A stretch of DNA of 64,000 nt, taken from assembly GCF_030816725.1 (NCBI RefSeq), contig NZ_JAUSYG010000001.1:3410001-3474000 (forward strand), given 5' to 3'. The translations under genes were made by a program, and so were the position numbers. Below the pieces are notes generated by a model. The model saw only the letters and a list, made by a program, of their open reading frames with translations, had not been told where the DNA came from and made no database searches. Below, piece by piece: positions 18,165-26,872 of this stretch (within the stretch, counting starts at the first letter, position 1; each line of letters opens with the position of its first letter). This stretch comes from Pseudarthrobacter defluvii (lineage in GTDB: Bacteria > Actinomycetota > Actinomycetes > Actinomycetales > Micrococcaceae).

Positions 18165-19583
18165 CTAGGCGGAGATCTTCGCGGGCACTTCACCGTCCCG
18201 GAAGTGCGCCTCGAGGTCCTCGAGCGAGTGGCCTTTGGTCTCGGGAACGAACTTGATGACGAAGGCCAGGGAGGCGAGGTTGACCAGGACGAACAGGCCG
18301 AAGGTGCCCGTGGAGCCCAGGGCGTTGACCACGATGGGGAACAGGAAGGAGATGGCCGCGTTCACGGTCCACAGTGCGAAGACGGCGATGCCCATGGCGA
18401 AGCCGCGGATGGCCAGCGGGAACATCTCCGAGAGCAGGAGCCAGACGCAGGTTCCGATGAAGCACTGGACGAAGGCAACGAACAGCATCATGGCGGCCAG
18501 GATGGTGTAGCTCGCCAGGTCCGACTGTGGAAGCAGGAACACGATGGCCAGTAGTGCCTGCGAGCCCACCACTCCGGAGAAACCGATCACCAGCATGCGG
18601 CGGCGTCCCACGAAGCCGAGCAGCCAGATGCCCAGGATGGTCATCAGCACGGACGTGACGCCGACGCCGATGGTGGCCACGAGCGAAGCGCTGACGCCCA
18701 GGCCGCTCTTTTCCAGGATGGTGGGAGCGTAGTAGTTCACGGTGTTGATGCCGGTGGCCTGCTGCACGATGGCCAGGCCGACGCCGATCCAGAGCAGCCG
18801 GCGCATCCAGGGGTTGTTCTTCAGGTCCCGCAGGGCGTGGCCGCGTTCTTCCTTTGCGGTGCGGGCCGCAGCGGCGATCTCCTCGAATTCCGCAGCCGCC
18901 TCCTGCGGGCTGCGGCTGAGGTCCAGGACCCGGCGGCTGTCTTCCAGGCGGCCGCGGATGGCGTACCAGCGGGGCGACTCGGGAAGCATCATCATGCCGG
19001 CGAGCAGCGCCAGGGCCGGGACCGAGGCGATGCCGAGCATGCCGCGCCAGACCTCGTTGTCGTGGATCAGGGCATCCAGGAGGGCGTTGATGGCAAAGGC
19101 GAGCATCTGGCCGGTCACGATCATGAGCTCATTGATGGTCACCATGCGGCCACGGAGATGGGCGGGTGCCATTTCCGCCAGGTAGAGGGGGCAGGTGACG
19201 GCGGCGGCGCCCACTCCCAGGCCGAGGACGATGCGGGCGGCAATCATGAAGGGGACGGTCGGGGCAAGGGCACAACCGATGGCGCCGAGCAGGAACAAGA
19301 GGGCGCAGACCAGCAGGGACCCTCGGCGGCCCAGTTTGTCAGCCATGCGGCCGCCGGTGAGGGCGCCGACGGCGGCACCGGGGAACAGCAGTGCGCTCAC
19401 CACCGTGGCTTCCTCGACGGCGGTCATGTTAAGGGAGTCGTTCATGTACAGCAGGGCGCCGGAGATGACGCCGGTGTCATACCCAAAGAGCAGGCCGCCC
19501 AAGGTGGAGATCACAGTGAGCCGGGCGAGGTATCCGCGGCGCCGGGCGCCTGATGCTCCCGTGGTTTGTTTCTGCAACAGCAT
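18165..19583 (-). CDS. Sugar-porter MFS transporter, probable myo-inositol permease
   Basis: The 472-residue protein has 12 predicted helices and sugar-porter signatures: GGLLFGYDTGVISGALLYM in helix 1, GRRGSLL, the PESPRWY motif near residue 200, QQATGINTVNYYAPTI in helix 7 and the terminal PETKGHSLEDLE. It is closely similar in layout to the transporter at 24487-25926 and to IolT-type inositol:H+ symporters. It is divergent from the GntR/UTRA regulator and iolB, so inositol uptake under the same control is inferred. Two palindromes lie between its start and the regulator (19650-19663 and 19686-19703). The ATG at 19583 is the only start that keeps the family N-terminus. Confidence 0.9.
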   Translation of the reverse strand: MLLQKQTTGASGARRRGYLARLTVISTLGGLLFGYDTGVISGALLYMNDSLNMTAVEEATVVSALLFPGAAVGALTGGRMADKLGRRGSLLVCALLFLLGAIGCALAPTVPFMIAARIVLGLGVGAAAVTCPLYLAEMAPAHLRGRMVTINELMIVTGQMLAFAINALLDALIHDNEVWRGMLGIASVPALALLAGMMMLPESPRWYAIRGRLEDSRRVLDLSRSPQEAAAEFEEIAAAARTAKEERGHALRDLKNNPWMRRLLWIGVGLAIVQQATGINTVNYYAPTILEKSGLGVSASLVATIGVGVTSVLMTILGIWLLGFVGRRRMLVIGFSGVVGSQALLAIVFLLPQSDLASYTILAAMMLFVAFVQCFIGTCVWLLLSEMFPLAIRGFAMGIAVFALWTVNAAISFLFPIVVNALGSTGTFGLFVLVNLASLAFVIKFVPETKGHSLEDLEAHFRDGEVPAKISA

Positions 19584-19649
19584 TGTTGCCTCTCAGATTC
19601 TCTCGGGGACCGGAAGGACCGGTCAGGAATGTGATGCGTGCCACCAACA

Positions 19650-19663
19650 TTAGAGCGCTCTAA
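19650..19663. promoter_or_regulatory. LacI-type palindromic operator
   Basis: TTAGAGC-GCTCTAA is a perfect 14-bp palindrome with the central CG typical of LacI-family operators, 67 bases upstream of the MFS start. The LacI-family gene at 21577 is the nearest candidate binder. Confidence 0.6.
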
Positions 19664-19685
19664 CCGGCCGGGTCAATGGAAAGTC

Positions 19686-19703
19686 TTAATGTCAGAACAT
19701 TAA
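19686..19703. promoter_or_regulatory. Second palindrome in the MFS-gntR divergent region
   Basis: TTAATGT-caga-ACATTAA is a perfect 7-bp inverted repeat with a four-base centre. It contains TGTCAGAACA, similar to motifs at the iolC and tautomerase promoters (TGTCATTACA and TGTCAGTACA on their minus strand). Confidence 0.55.
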
Positions 19704-19742
19704 CTTTCCCCCGCTCAGTACAGCGCCTCTGCACCGCCACCC

Positions 19743-19795
19743 TTGACCCGGCCTGCACGCCTGCTACGATCAAGGAAGAAAGTATGTCCTATCAA
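19743..19795 (+). promoter_or_regulatory. gntR (iolR) promoter with putative self-operator
   Basis: TTGACC (19743-19748) and TACGAT (19765-19770) are 16 bases apart. ATGTCCTATCAA at 19784-19795 lies just after the expected start of transcription and matches ATGTCCTGTCAA over the iolC -35 box in 11 of 12 positions. This would suit autorepression by the GntR regulator. Confidence 0.55.
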
Positions 19796-19879
19796 GCGAA
19801 CATATAGCGGCAAAGTGCCTACAGGCGCGGCTGTCCTTACCGGACAAAGGCGCAGGGATCGAAGACGAGGGAACGCACC

Positions 19880-20620
19880 GTGGCGAACAACCTGGGACTC
19901 AGCATCGACCGCTCCTCCCCGGTGCCTTTGTACCACCAGGTGGTCCAGGGCATCGAGGCGGCGATCTACAGCGGGGCCCTGGAACCGGGAAGCAGGCTGG
20001 ACAACGAAATCGACCTCGCCGCCCAGCTCAACCTTTCCCGGCCCACCATGCGCAAGGCCATGGACGAACTGGTCCGCTCCGGTCTCCTGGTGCGCAAGCG
20101 CGGCGTGGGAACGCAGGTGGTTTCCAGCCAGGTTCGCCGTCCGCTGGAACTGTCCAGCCTCTACGACGACCTCACCAACAATGGCAAGAAGCCCACCACC
20201 GAGGTCCTCAGCTTCTCCCACCTGGAGGCCGACGACGCCACCATTACCACCCTGCAGCTGCCCGCAGGTTCCAAGGTGTACCACTTCACCAGGCTCCGCA
20301 AGGTGGGCGGCAAGCCCCTGGCCCTCATGGAGAACTGGGTGCGCGACGACATCGCCGCCATGGATGAGGCCATGCTGGGCGCCGAGGGCCTCTACTCCAT
20401 CCTGCGCCGGGGCGGCGTGAACTTCCGGCTGGCCAACCAACGCATTGGCGCCAAAACGGCGGACGAATACCAGGCTTCCATGCTGGACACCGAGCCGGGA
20501 TCGGCACTGGTCACCATGGAACGCACCGCCGTGGACGATACCGGCCGCCGGGTTGAAACGGGCCACCACGTGTACCGGGCCGATTCCTACAGCTTTGAAA
20601 TGACACTCGTACAGCGATAA
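19880..20620 (+). CDS. iolR: GntR/UTRA-family regulator, probable inositol regulator
   Basis: The 246-residue protein has an N-terminal GntR winged helix (LYHQVVQGIEAAIYSGALEPGSRLDNEIDLAAQLNLSRPTMRKAMDELV, about residues 17-62, then KRGVGTQVVS) and a C-terminal UTRA ligand-binding domain. In Corynebacterium glutamicum the inositol repressor IolR is also of this GntR class. Placement directly before iolB (17-base gap) and divergent from an inositol-type MFS supports the same role. The start is GTG at 19880. A motif downstream of its promoter is shared with the iolC promoter. The ligand is not visible. A regulator limited to the local genes is the alternative. Confidence 0.82.
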   Translation: MANNLGLSIDRSSPVPLYHQVVQGIEAAIYSGALEPGSRLDNEIDLAAQLNLSRPTMRKAMDELVRSGLLVRKRGVGTQVVSSQVRRPLELSSLYDDLTNNGKKPTTEVLSFSHLEADDATITTLQLPAGSKVYHFTRLRKVGGKPLALMENWVRDDIAAMDEAMLGAEGLYSILRRGGVNFRLANQRIGAKTADEYQASMLDTEPGSALVTMERTAVDDTGRRVETGHHVYRADSYSFEMTLVQR

Positions 20621-20637
20621 TCCAAGGAGCCAACTCC

Positions 20638-21531
20638 ATGACCAACTGGGTCTACCCCCTGGGCACCGCCGCCGACGGCAAGTGGGACGTCTCGATCGGA
20701 ACCTCCGATTCCTCCCTCACCGTGGACGGCTGGGCGCACACCGGCCTGAAGGTCGCCACGCTGCCGGCGGGCGCCGCCGTCGAACTCCCGGCCGCGGACG
20801 AGGAACGCATCGTGGTCCCCCTCAGCGGGTCCTTCATGGCGACCGTCGAGGGCACGGACTACCCGCTGGCGGGCCGCGCCTCCGTGTTCGCCGGGCCCAC
20901 CGACGTGCTCTACTCAGGCACCGGGCGCGCCGTGACCGTCAGCTCTTCCGACGGCGGGCGGGTTGCGGTGGCGACGGCGCCGGCCAACGCCTCGTACCCC
21001 ACCCGCCTGGTTCCCGCCGCCGAAACCCCGGTGGAACTCCGCGGCGCGGGCAACTGTTCGCGCCAGGTCCACAACTTCGGCACACCGGCAGCGCTGGAAG
21101 CGGACCGTTTCATCGTGTGCGAGGTCCTTACCCCCGCCGGGAACTGGTCCTCCTACCCGCCGCACAAGCACGACGAGGAGAAGGACGGCGAGACCTCCCT
21201 TGAGGAGATCTACTACTTCGAGACACAGGTTGCTTCCGGCTCCGGCGCACCTGCCGACGCCGACGCCATCGGCTACCAGCGCGTCTACGCCTCCGACGAA
21301 CGCCCCATCGACGTGGCGGCGGAAGTCCGTACCGGCGACGTTGTCCTGGTCCCCTACGGCTGGCACGGCCCGGCCATGGCCGCACCGGGGTACGACCTTT
21401 ACTACCTGAACGTGATGGCCGGCCCCGGCCCGGTCCGCGAGTGGCTGATCAGCGACGACCCGCACCACGGCTGGGTACGCCAGACCTGGGAAAGCCAGAA
21501 CATCGACCCCCGGCTGCCCTTCGGCGCGTAA
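20638..21531 (+). CDS. iolB: 5-deoxy-glucuronate isomerase
   Basis: The 297-residue protein is a bicupin of the KduI/IolB fold. The metal-binding cluster is visible as SSYPPHKHDEEKDGETSLEEIYYFE-type spacing near residues 173-200 (two His and a Glu in PPHKHDE, then a Glu) with a later His in YGWHGPA. IolB converts 5-deoxy-D-glucuronate to 2-deoxy-5-keto-D-gluconate, the substrate of iolC. It is the only iol enzyme encoded away from the main operon, co-directional with the GntR gene, with AAGGAG before the ATG. Length agrees with the family. Confidence 0.95.
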   Translation: MTNWVYPLGTAADGKWDVSIGTSDSSLTVDGWAHTGLKVATLPAGAAVELPAADEERIVVPLSGSFMATVEGTDYPLAGRASVFAGPTDVLYSGTGRAVTVSSSDGGRVAVATAPANASYPTRLVPAAETPVELRGAGNCSRQVHNFGTPAALEADRFIVCEVLTPAGNWSSYPPHKHDEEKDGETSLEEIYYFETQVASGSGAPADADAIGYQRVYASDERPIDVAAEVRTGDVVLVPYGWHGPAMAAPGYDLYYLNVMAGPGPVREWLISDDPHHGWVRQTWESQNIDPRLPFGA

Positions 21532-21562
21532 GGAACCTCGCCCGCCAGGGGCGGCAGGCTGG

Positions 21563-21568
21563 CATAGT
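21563..21568 (+). promoter_or_regulatory. -10 box suggesting a leaderless LacI message
   Basis: CATAGT ends nine bases before the GTG start at 21577, so transcription would begin at or next to the start codon. No Shine-Dalgarno sequence is present. Leaderless mRNAs are common in actinobacteria. Confidence 0.4.
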
Positions 21569-21576
21569 GGAGTCTT

Positions 21577-22593
21577 GTGAAACAGACATCTCCTGCGCCG
21601 CGGTCCGTGACCATGGAGGATGTGGCACGGGGCGCCGGAGTGAGCCGCGCCTTGGTGTCCCTGGTCATGCGGGATTCCCCCAAGGTCTCCCCCGCCAGGC
21701 GGACGGCTGTGCTGGAAGCAGCCGCGGCCCTGGGCTACTCCCCCAACAGGCTGGCCAGCCGACTGGCCAGCCGCCGGACCAACACCCTGGGCGTCCTCTT
21801 CCTCGACCTGCACAACTCGGTCTTCGCCGACATTTACGACGGCATCACCGAAGGACTGGCGGACAGCGGCAAGCAGGTGATGGTCGCCGTCGGCTCCGCT
21901 GATCCGGGGACGGAGCTGGAGGCCGTCCGGTCCTTTGTGGACCTGCGCGTCGATGGGGTGCTGCTGGCCGGCTACACCGGCACTTCGGCGGAACTGGCGG
22001 CGGCGCTGCGCGGGACGCCCGCCGTCGTCATCACCCGTGAGATGGAGGTCGACGGCGTTGATTCCGTTTTCACCGACGACTTCCGTTCCGGAGCACTCGC
22101 CGTGGAGCACCTGTACCAGCTGGGGCACCGGCGGATCGCGCACTTCGACATTTCGGATTGGCTCCCCTATAAGGACCGCCGCAACGGGTACCTGCACGCC
22201 ATGCAGCAGTTTGGGCTGGAGCCGCAGCTGGTCCACAGTGACATGACCGAGCGCGGCGGCCGGGCCGTCATGGAGCAGTTCCTGGACTCCGGCGCCACCC
22301 TCCCCACGGCGGTCTTTGCGCACAACGACCTGACCGCCATCGGCATCATGGAAGCGCTCGCGGACCGCGGGCTGTCCGTCCCGGGGGATGTGGCAATCGT
22401 TGGCTGCGACAACATCGAGGTGGGAGCCTCGCCCCTCATCGGCCTGACGTCCATTGACCAGCATGCCGGTGAACTCGGCCGGGTGGCGGCGCAAACCATG
22501 CTGGACCGGATCGCGGGTGCGGGCGGGCCTGCCCTGACCCGGAAGCTCGAGCCGGCCCTGATGGTGCGCCGCTCGTCGGATCCCACCGCCTAG
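21577..22593 (+). CDS. LacI-family transcriptional regulator
   Basis: The 338-residue protein has the LacI helix-turn-helix and hinge at residues 9-60 (MEDVARGAGVSRALVSLVMRDSPKVSPARR, then LASRLASRRT) followed by a periplasmic-binding-protein-like effector domain (NTLGVLFLDL at the start and VPGDVAIVGCDNIE near the end). The effector is probably a sugar or polyol. It follows iolB by 45 bases, and a LacI-type palindrome lies before the MFS gene at 19583, so it may add a second control layer to inositol or related sugar use. The stop is shared as CTAG with the convergent MFS gene. GTG start, no clear ribosome-binding site. Confidence 0.92.
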   Translation: MKQTSPAPRSVTMEDVARGAGVSRALVSLVMRDSPKVSPARRTAVLEAAAALGYSPNRLASRLASRRTNTLGVLFLDLHNSVFADIYDGITEGLADSGKQVMVAVGSADPGTELEAVRSFVDLRVDGVLLAGYTGTSAELAAALRGTPAVVITREMEVDGVDSVFTDDFRSGALAVEHLYQLGHRRIAHFDISDWLPYKDRRNGYLHAMQQFGLEPQLVHSDMTERGGRAVMEQFLDSGATLPTAVFAHNDLTAIGIMEALADRGLSVPGDVAIVGCDNIEVGASPLIGLTSIDQHAGELGRVAAQTMLDRIAGAGGPALTRKLEPALMVRRSSDPTA

Positions 22594-23792
22594 CGGCTGA
22601 CCAGCTCCTCCGCTGCCTGGACCTGGACCTGTCCGCGCCGGTCGCTCCGCCTGGCACCTGCAGCAGCGAAGGCCATAACGGCAAGGCCGGCCACGGTGAT
22701 GCCGGCACCGCCCCAGATGGGCGAGGTGTAACCGAGGCCAGCGGTGATGGTGACCCCGCCCAGCCAGGCACCCAGGGCGTTGCCCACGTTGAAAGCGCCG
22801 ATGTTGGCACCGGAGGCGAGGGTGGGAGCACCGGAGGCGTACTCCATAACCCGCATCTGCAGGCCCGGCACCGTGGCAAAGCCGAAGCCGCCCATCAGCA
22901 CCAGGGAAATGACAGTGAGGACGGGGTTGGCGGCCGTCAGGGCGAACGCCACCAGGACCACGGTCAGCGCGGCGAGCACCACGAGCAGCGTCCGGTCCAC
23001 GTTGCGGTCGGCGGCCTTGCCGCCCAGGGTGTTGCCCGCGAAGAGGCCCACGCCGAAGACGATGAGCAGCCAGGGCACGGTGGAAGCGCTGAAGCCGGAT
23101 ACTTCGGTGAGGGTGTAGGCGATGTAGGTGAATGCCCCGAACATGCCACCGAAGCCGAGGATGGTCACCACGATGGACAGCCATACCTGTCCGGAGCGGA
23201 AGGCACGCAGTTCAGTGCGGAGGCTGGCCGATTCTTCCGTGGCACCGGCCGATTTGGGGACGAGCGCCAGGATGCCGGCGAGCGCTGCCACGCCGATCAC
23301 GGTGATGGCCCAGAACGTGGCACGCCAGCCTGCCGCCTGGCCCAGCAGCGTTCCAAAGGGCACGCCCAGGACATTGGCCGCCGTGAGGCCGGTGAACATG
23401 AGCGCAATGGCCCCGGCCTTCTTGCTGGGCGGAACCATCCCCGCCGCCACCACGGCCCCGATTCCGAAGAAGGCGCCGTGGGAAAGGGCTGCGATGACGC
23501 GGCCCAGCATCATCGCCCAGTAACCGTCCGCCGTGGCGGAGAGCAGGTTGCCGGCAATGAAGAGGACCAGCAGGGCGGCCAGCACGGGTTTGCGCTGGAA
23601 GCGGGTCACGGCCGCGGTCAGGCCCAGTGCTCCGACGACCACGGAGAGTGCGTAGCCGGAGATGAACCAGCCGGCCGAGGCCTCGCTGACGCCAAAGTCC
23701 GCAGCGACCTGCGGGAGGAGCCCGGCGATGACGAATTCGGTCAGTCCAATGCCAAATCCGCCCAGGGCGAGTGCCATCAAGCCAACAGGCAT
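22590..23792 (-). CDS. DHA1-family MFS efflux transporter (AraJ/Cmx type)
   Basis: The 400-residue protein has 12 predicted helices and typical DHA1 features: LALGGFGIGLTEFVIAGLLPQVAADFGVS at the N-terminus, a GRVIAALSHGAFFGIG motif and VLGVPFGTLLGQ motif C in helix 5. The family exports drugs, sugars or other small molecules with protons. The ATG at 23792 has AAAGGAGC six bases away; an upstream in-frame start lacks this. It is divergent from a MarR gene, and the operators between them indicate MarR repression. It overlaps the LacI gene tail to tail by four bases. Confidence 0.92.
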   Translation of the reverse strand: MPVGLMALALGGFGIGLTEFVIAGLLPQVAADFGVSEASAGWFISGYALSVVVGALGLTAAVTRFQRKPVLAALLVLFIAGNLLSATADGYWAMMLGRVIAALSHGAFFGIGAVVAAGMVPPSKKAGAIALMFTGLTAANVLGVPFGTLLGQAAGWRATFWAITVIGVAALAGILALVPKSAGATEESASLRTELRAFRSGQVWLSIVVTILGFGGMFGAFTYIAYTLTEVSGFSASTVPWLLIVFGVGLFAGNTLGGKAADRNVDRTLLVVLAALTVVLVAFALTAANPVLTVISLVLMGGFGFATVPGLQMRVMEYASGAPTLASGANIGAFNVGNALGAWLGGVTITAGLGYTSPIWGGAGITVAGLAVMAFAAAGARRSDRRGQVQVQAAEELVSR

Positions 23793-23851
23793 GCGAATGC
23801 TCCTTTGAGCTGTAGGTGTGGTTGTCCCCGCGGAGGGGCAGCGCCTAAGAT

Positions 23852-23908
23852 AGTTGCAGGCGCGGGATTTATTGTTGCACATGCAACTATGCCGCGCAAG
23901 CAACTATA
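23852..23908. promoter_or_regulatory. MarR operator cluster between MFS and marR
   Basis: GTTGCA-ca-TGCAAC (23874-23887) is a perfect inverted repeat. It is flanked by a half-site AGTTGCA at 23852-23858 and GCAAGCAACTAT at 23897-23908. The AGTTGC/GCAACT core equals that at the other MarR locus (9054-9070). Confidence 0.7.
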
Positions 23909-23958
23909 TTCAACTTCGGCAAGTGGTGGCCTTACCGGCCATCACGTAAGGAGCAAGC

Positions 23959-24408
23959 ATGGGCATCAAGGACGACGCCGTAGAGGTCCGCGCCCAGGGC
24001 TGGCGTACCCTGGCGGCCCTGCACGGGCTCATCGAAGGCGAACTGGAACGCGCGCTCCAGGCGAAGTCAAAGCTGTCCGTGGTGGAGTACACCGTACTGG
24101 ACGCGCTGAGCCGGCAGGACGGGTGGCACATGCGGATGCAGCAGTTGGCGCGCGCCACGGCGCTGAGCCCCAGCGCCACCACACGTCTGGTGAACCGGCT
24201 GGAGGACCGCGGCCTGCTCACCCGGATCCTGTGCGACGACGACCGCCGCGGTATTTACACCGAGCTGACGGCCAGCGGCAACAGTTTGCTCGCGGAAGCG
24301 CGGCCGGTCCACGACGCCACCCTCGAACGTGCCCTCGATGAAGCCATGGCCATTCCGGAGCTGGCACCGCTGGTGGATGCCCTGCCGCGGCTGCATGCCC
24401 GCACGTAA
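23959..24408 (+). CDS. MarR-family regulator
   Basis: The 149-residue protein has the MarR winged helix (MRMQQLARATALSPSATTRLVNRLEDRGLLTRILCDDDRRGIYTELTASG at about 57-106) with dimerisation helices at both ends. GGAG lies before the ATG. It is divergent from a DHA1 transporter across a cluster of AGTTGC half-sites, the standard arrangement for an autoregulated efflux pair. The ligand is unknown. A bidirectional terminator follows. Confidence 0.92.
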   Translation: MGIKDDAVEVRAQGWRTLAALHGLIEGELERALQAKSKLSVVEYTVLDALSRQDGWHMRMQQLARATALSPSATTRLVNRLEDRGLLTRILCDDDRRGIYTELTASGNSLLAEARPVHDATLERALDEAMAIPELAPLVDALPRLHART

Positions 24409-24422
24409 GGCAGCAGTGCAGG

Positions 24423-24466
24423 AACAGCAGCGCCCCCTTGACGATGCTCAAGGGGGCGCTGCTGTT
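24423..24466. terminator. Strong bidirectional terminator closing the iol operon
   Basis: A perfect 19-bp inverted repeat (24423-24441 with 24448-24466, six-base loop) lies between the convergent marR and iolT genes. No long T-run follows, but the stem is GC-rich and very stable. Confidence 0.8.
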
Positions 24467-24486
24467 GAACGGGTGGTTCTGGTCCG

Positions 24487-25926
24487 TCAGGAAGCCTTTG
24501 CCGCGGCCGCCTCAGCTTTGCTGCCGGCCACGTTCTTGAAGTAGTGCTCCAGGTCCTCAAGGCTCTTGTCCTTGGTCTCGGGAACATATTTCGCGGCGAA
24601 GGCAATGGCACCAACGCCAAGAACAGCGAACACAAAGAACGTGTTGGAGATACCGATGGCGGCCAGCAGCTGCGGGAACCCGAAACCGATCAGGAAGTTC
24701 ACGATCCACAGCAGGAAGGCGGAGGCACCCATCCCCAGGCCGCGGATCTTCAGCGGGAAGATTTCCGAAAGCATCAGCCAGGTCACCGGCGAGATGGCGC
24801 CCTGCTGGAAAGCCAGGAACGTGACGGTGAGCGCCAGGATGACGAAACCGCGGGCAGAGCCTTCCGGCAGGATCAGTGAGAAAAAGCCGATCAGCAGCAG
24901 CGCCGTGGTGGTTCCCACCTGGCCGATGATCAGCATCCTGCGCCGCCCCACCTTGCCCAGCAGCCAGATCCCCACGAACGTGGCCAGGACGGAGATGACG
25001 CCGTTGGCGATGTTGGCCGTCAAGGCAGCTTCGCGTCCGAAACCGGACTGCGAGAGGATCTGGGTGCCGTAGTACATAATCGAGTTAACACCGGTGATCT
25101 GCTGGATCACCGCAAGGCCCAGGCCCACCACGAAGATCCGGCGCAGCCACGGGATGCCCAGGTCCTTCCACGAACCCATCTTGGACTTGTAGTCCTCCAC
25201 GGCCATGGCCTTGACTTCCTCGAATTCCTTGCGCGCCTCTTCCTGGGACCGGATGCGCTGCAGCACGCTGAGCGTTTCGCCAAAGCTCCCGATGGAGGCA
25301 AGCCAGCGCGGGCTCTCGGGCATGAAGTTCATCCCGATCCACAGGGCGATGGCCGGCAGGGTGGCGATGACCAGCATCCAGCGCCAGATTCCGTGGGATT
25401 CACCGAAGGAATTGCCCAGGTAGGCGTTGAAGATGAACGCCAGCAGTTGCCCGGTGACGATCATGAGTTCGTTCTGGGTGACGATCCGGCCGCGCCGGTT
25501 GCTCGGCGAGACCTCGGCCAGGTAGACGGGAACGGTTACCGACGCTCCGCCCACGGCAAGCCCCAGGACAAACCGGGCAGCAATCATCACTTCGGTGTTG
25601 GGCGAGAACGTGCAGCCCAGTGTGCCCACCAGGAAGATGACGGCCAGCACCATAATCATCCTGCGCCGTCCGTTGCGGTCAGCCAGGCGTCCACCGAACA
25701 GGGCGCCGAAGGCGGCACCGAACAGCAGGGACGAGGTGACCAGCCCTTCGGTGAGCGGGGTCAGGCCCAGGTCCTCCTGCATGTACGGCAGCGCGCCGTT
25801 GATCACGCCGGTGTCGTAGCCGAACAGCAGGCCGCCGAAGGTGGAAATAATGGTGACGGTCCGCAGGGCCCGCTTGTGGTTGACGGGCCGCTTCACGGCG
25901 GCACGGCCGGTAGCAGGCGAACTCAT
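24487..25926 (-). CDS. iolT: Myo-inositol transporter, sugar-porter MFS
   Basis: The 479-residue, 12-helix protein has the sugar-porter motifs GGLLFGYDTGVINGALPYM, GRRRMIMV, PESPRWLAS, QQITGVNSIMYYGTQI and PETKDKSLEDLE. It is the last gene of the iol operon, and its ATG overlaps the iolH reading frame (ATGA, 25923-25926), so it is translated with the catabolic enzymes. IolT-type proton symporters import myo-inositol in Bacillus and Corynebacterium. It is paralogous to the MFS at 18165-19583, giving two inositol-type permeases in the region. Confidence 0.9.
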   Translation of the reverse strand: MSSPATGRAAVKRPVNHKRALRTVTIISTFGGLLFGYDTGVINGALPYMQEDLGLTPLTEGLVTSSLLFGAAFGALFGGRLADRNGRRRMIMVLAVIFLVGTLGCTFSPNTEVMIAARFVLGLAVGGASVTVPVYLAEVSPSNRRGRIVTQNELMIVTGQLLAFIFNAYLGNSFGESHGIWRWMLVIATLPAIALWIGMNFMPESPRWLASIGSFGETLSVLQRIRSQEEARKEFEEVKAMAVEDYKSKMGSWKDLGIPWLRRIFVVGLGLAVIQQITGVNSIMYYGTQILSQSGFGREAALTANIANGVISVLATFVGIWLLGKVGRRRMLIIGQVGTTTALLLIGFFSLILPEGSARGFVILALTVTFLAFQQGAISPVTWLMLSEIFPLKIRGLGMGASAFLLWIVNFLIGFGFPQLLAAIGISNTFFVFAVLGVGAIAFAAKYVPETKDKSLEDLEHYFKNVAGSKAEAAAAKAS

Positions 25927-26798
25927 ACGCTTACCTTCTGGACGTACTGTTTCATGGTTTCAAGCTGGTAGCGGGAAACGTCCTCGGCATTCTCGTCCTC
26001 CGCGAAGACGCTGGACACCATCACGGTGTCCTCCCTGTCCAGGAAGCCGATTTCCTTCAGGCCGCCGAAGAACTCGTCCCAGTTCACATCACCGTCACCG
26101 ATCTTCAGGTGCTGGTGGACGCGGACCGGATTGCCCGGCGGGTTGGTGATGTAGCGCAGCCCGTGGGAGGCGTGGTGGTCCATAGTGTCGGCCACATGGA
26201 CCAGGCGCAGCTTGTCCCCTGCTGCCCGCATGATGTCCAGCGGCGAGTTCTTCATGTGGAAGCTGTGCGACGCAACGTAAACCATGCCCACGTTCTTCGA
26301 GTTCACCCCACGGATCACGCGGATGGCGGCCAGGCCTTCCTCCACGAAATCGTCAGGGTGGGGGTCGATCAGCAGGTCGATGCCCTCACGCTCGATGAGC
26401 GGCAGCAGTTCCTCCATGGAACGGTAGAACGCGCGCTCGGACTCCTCGGCCTTTTCCGGGCGGCCGCTGAACTCGGTGTTCATGGTGCTGACGCCCAGGT
26501 CCACGGCGATCTGGATGGCGCGCTTCCAGTAGCGAACAGCTGCCTCGCGGGCGTCCTCGTCCGGTCCGGACCAACGCAGCACGGGCAGGACGGAGGCGAT
26601 CTCAATCCCGGCGTCCCTGCAGGCCTTCTTGAGCTGGCCCACCAGTTCGTCGTCCGCTTTGGGGTGGTTGTAGAACGGGATGAAGTCCGCGTGCGGGGTC
26701 AGCTGCATGTACTTGTAGCCAAGGTCCGCCACCACCTTGGGGAACTCCAGCAAGCGGTGCGAGTGGTGGAACGGGGTGGGGTCAAGTGCGATTTTCAC
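25923..26798 (-). CDS. iolH: IolH-like sugar phosphate isomerase/epimerase (TIM barrel)
   Basis: The 291-residue protein belongs to the AP-endonuclease/xylose-isomerase-like TIM barrels. It starts MKIALDPTPFHHSHRLLEFP and contains metal-ligand motifs such as LLIDPHPDDFVEEG and VHVADTMDHHASHGLR. The N-terminus is like IolH of actinobacterial iol clusters; the precise reaction of IolH is not settled and an inosose isomerase role is possible. The start is GTG at 26798 with GGAG seven bases before it. It is in the iol operon between iolG (75-base gap) and iolT (4-base overlap). Confidence 0.85.
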   Translation of the reverse strand: MKIALDPTPFHHSHRLLEFPKVVADLGYKYMQLTPHADFIPFYNHPKADDELVGQLKKACRDAGIEIASVLPVLRWSGPDEDAREAAVRYWKRAIQIAVDLGVSTMNTEFSGRPEKAEESERAFYRSMEELLPLIEREGIDLLIDPHPDDFVEEGLAAIRVIRGVNSKNVGMVYVASHSFHMKNSPLDIMRAAGDKLRLVHVADTMDHHASHGLRYITNPPGNPVRVHQHLKIGDGDVNWDEFFGGLKEIGFLDREDTVMVSSVFAEDENAEDVSRYQLETMKQYVQKVSV

Positions 26799-26872
26799 GT
26801 AAACACTCCATTGTGGATCAGGAAGGGTGGAGACACGAAAGGGGACGGATGGCTCCGCCCCCCTTTCCGGTC

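Noticed and set aside
20914..23184. 756-codon minus-strand frame spanning iolB, the LacI gene and part of the MFS gene
   Set aside because: It crosses three genes with clear family matches and encodes compositionally odd protein.
26833..26871. Imperfect AAAGGGG...CCCCTTT hairpin between iolG and iolH
   Set aside because: Weak and interrupted; it may affect mRNA stability but could be chance in GC-rich sequence.
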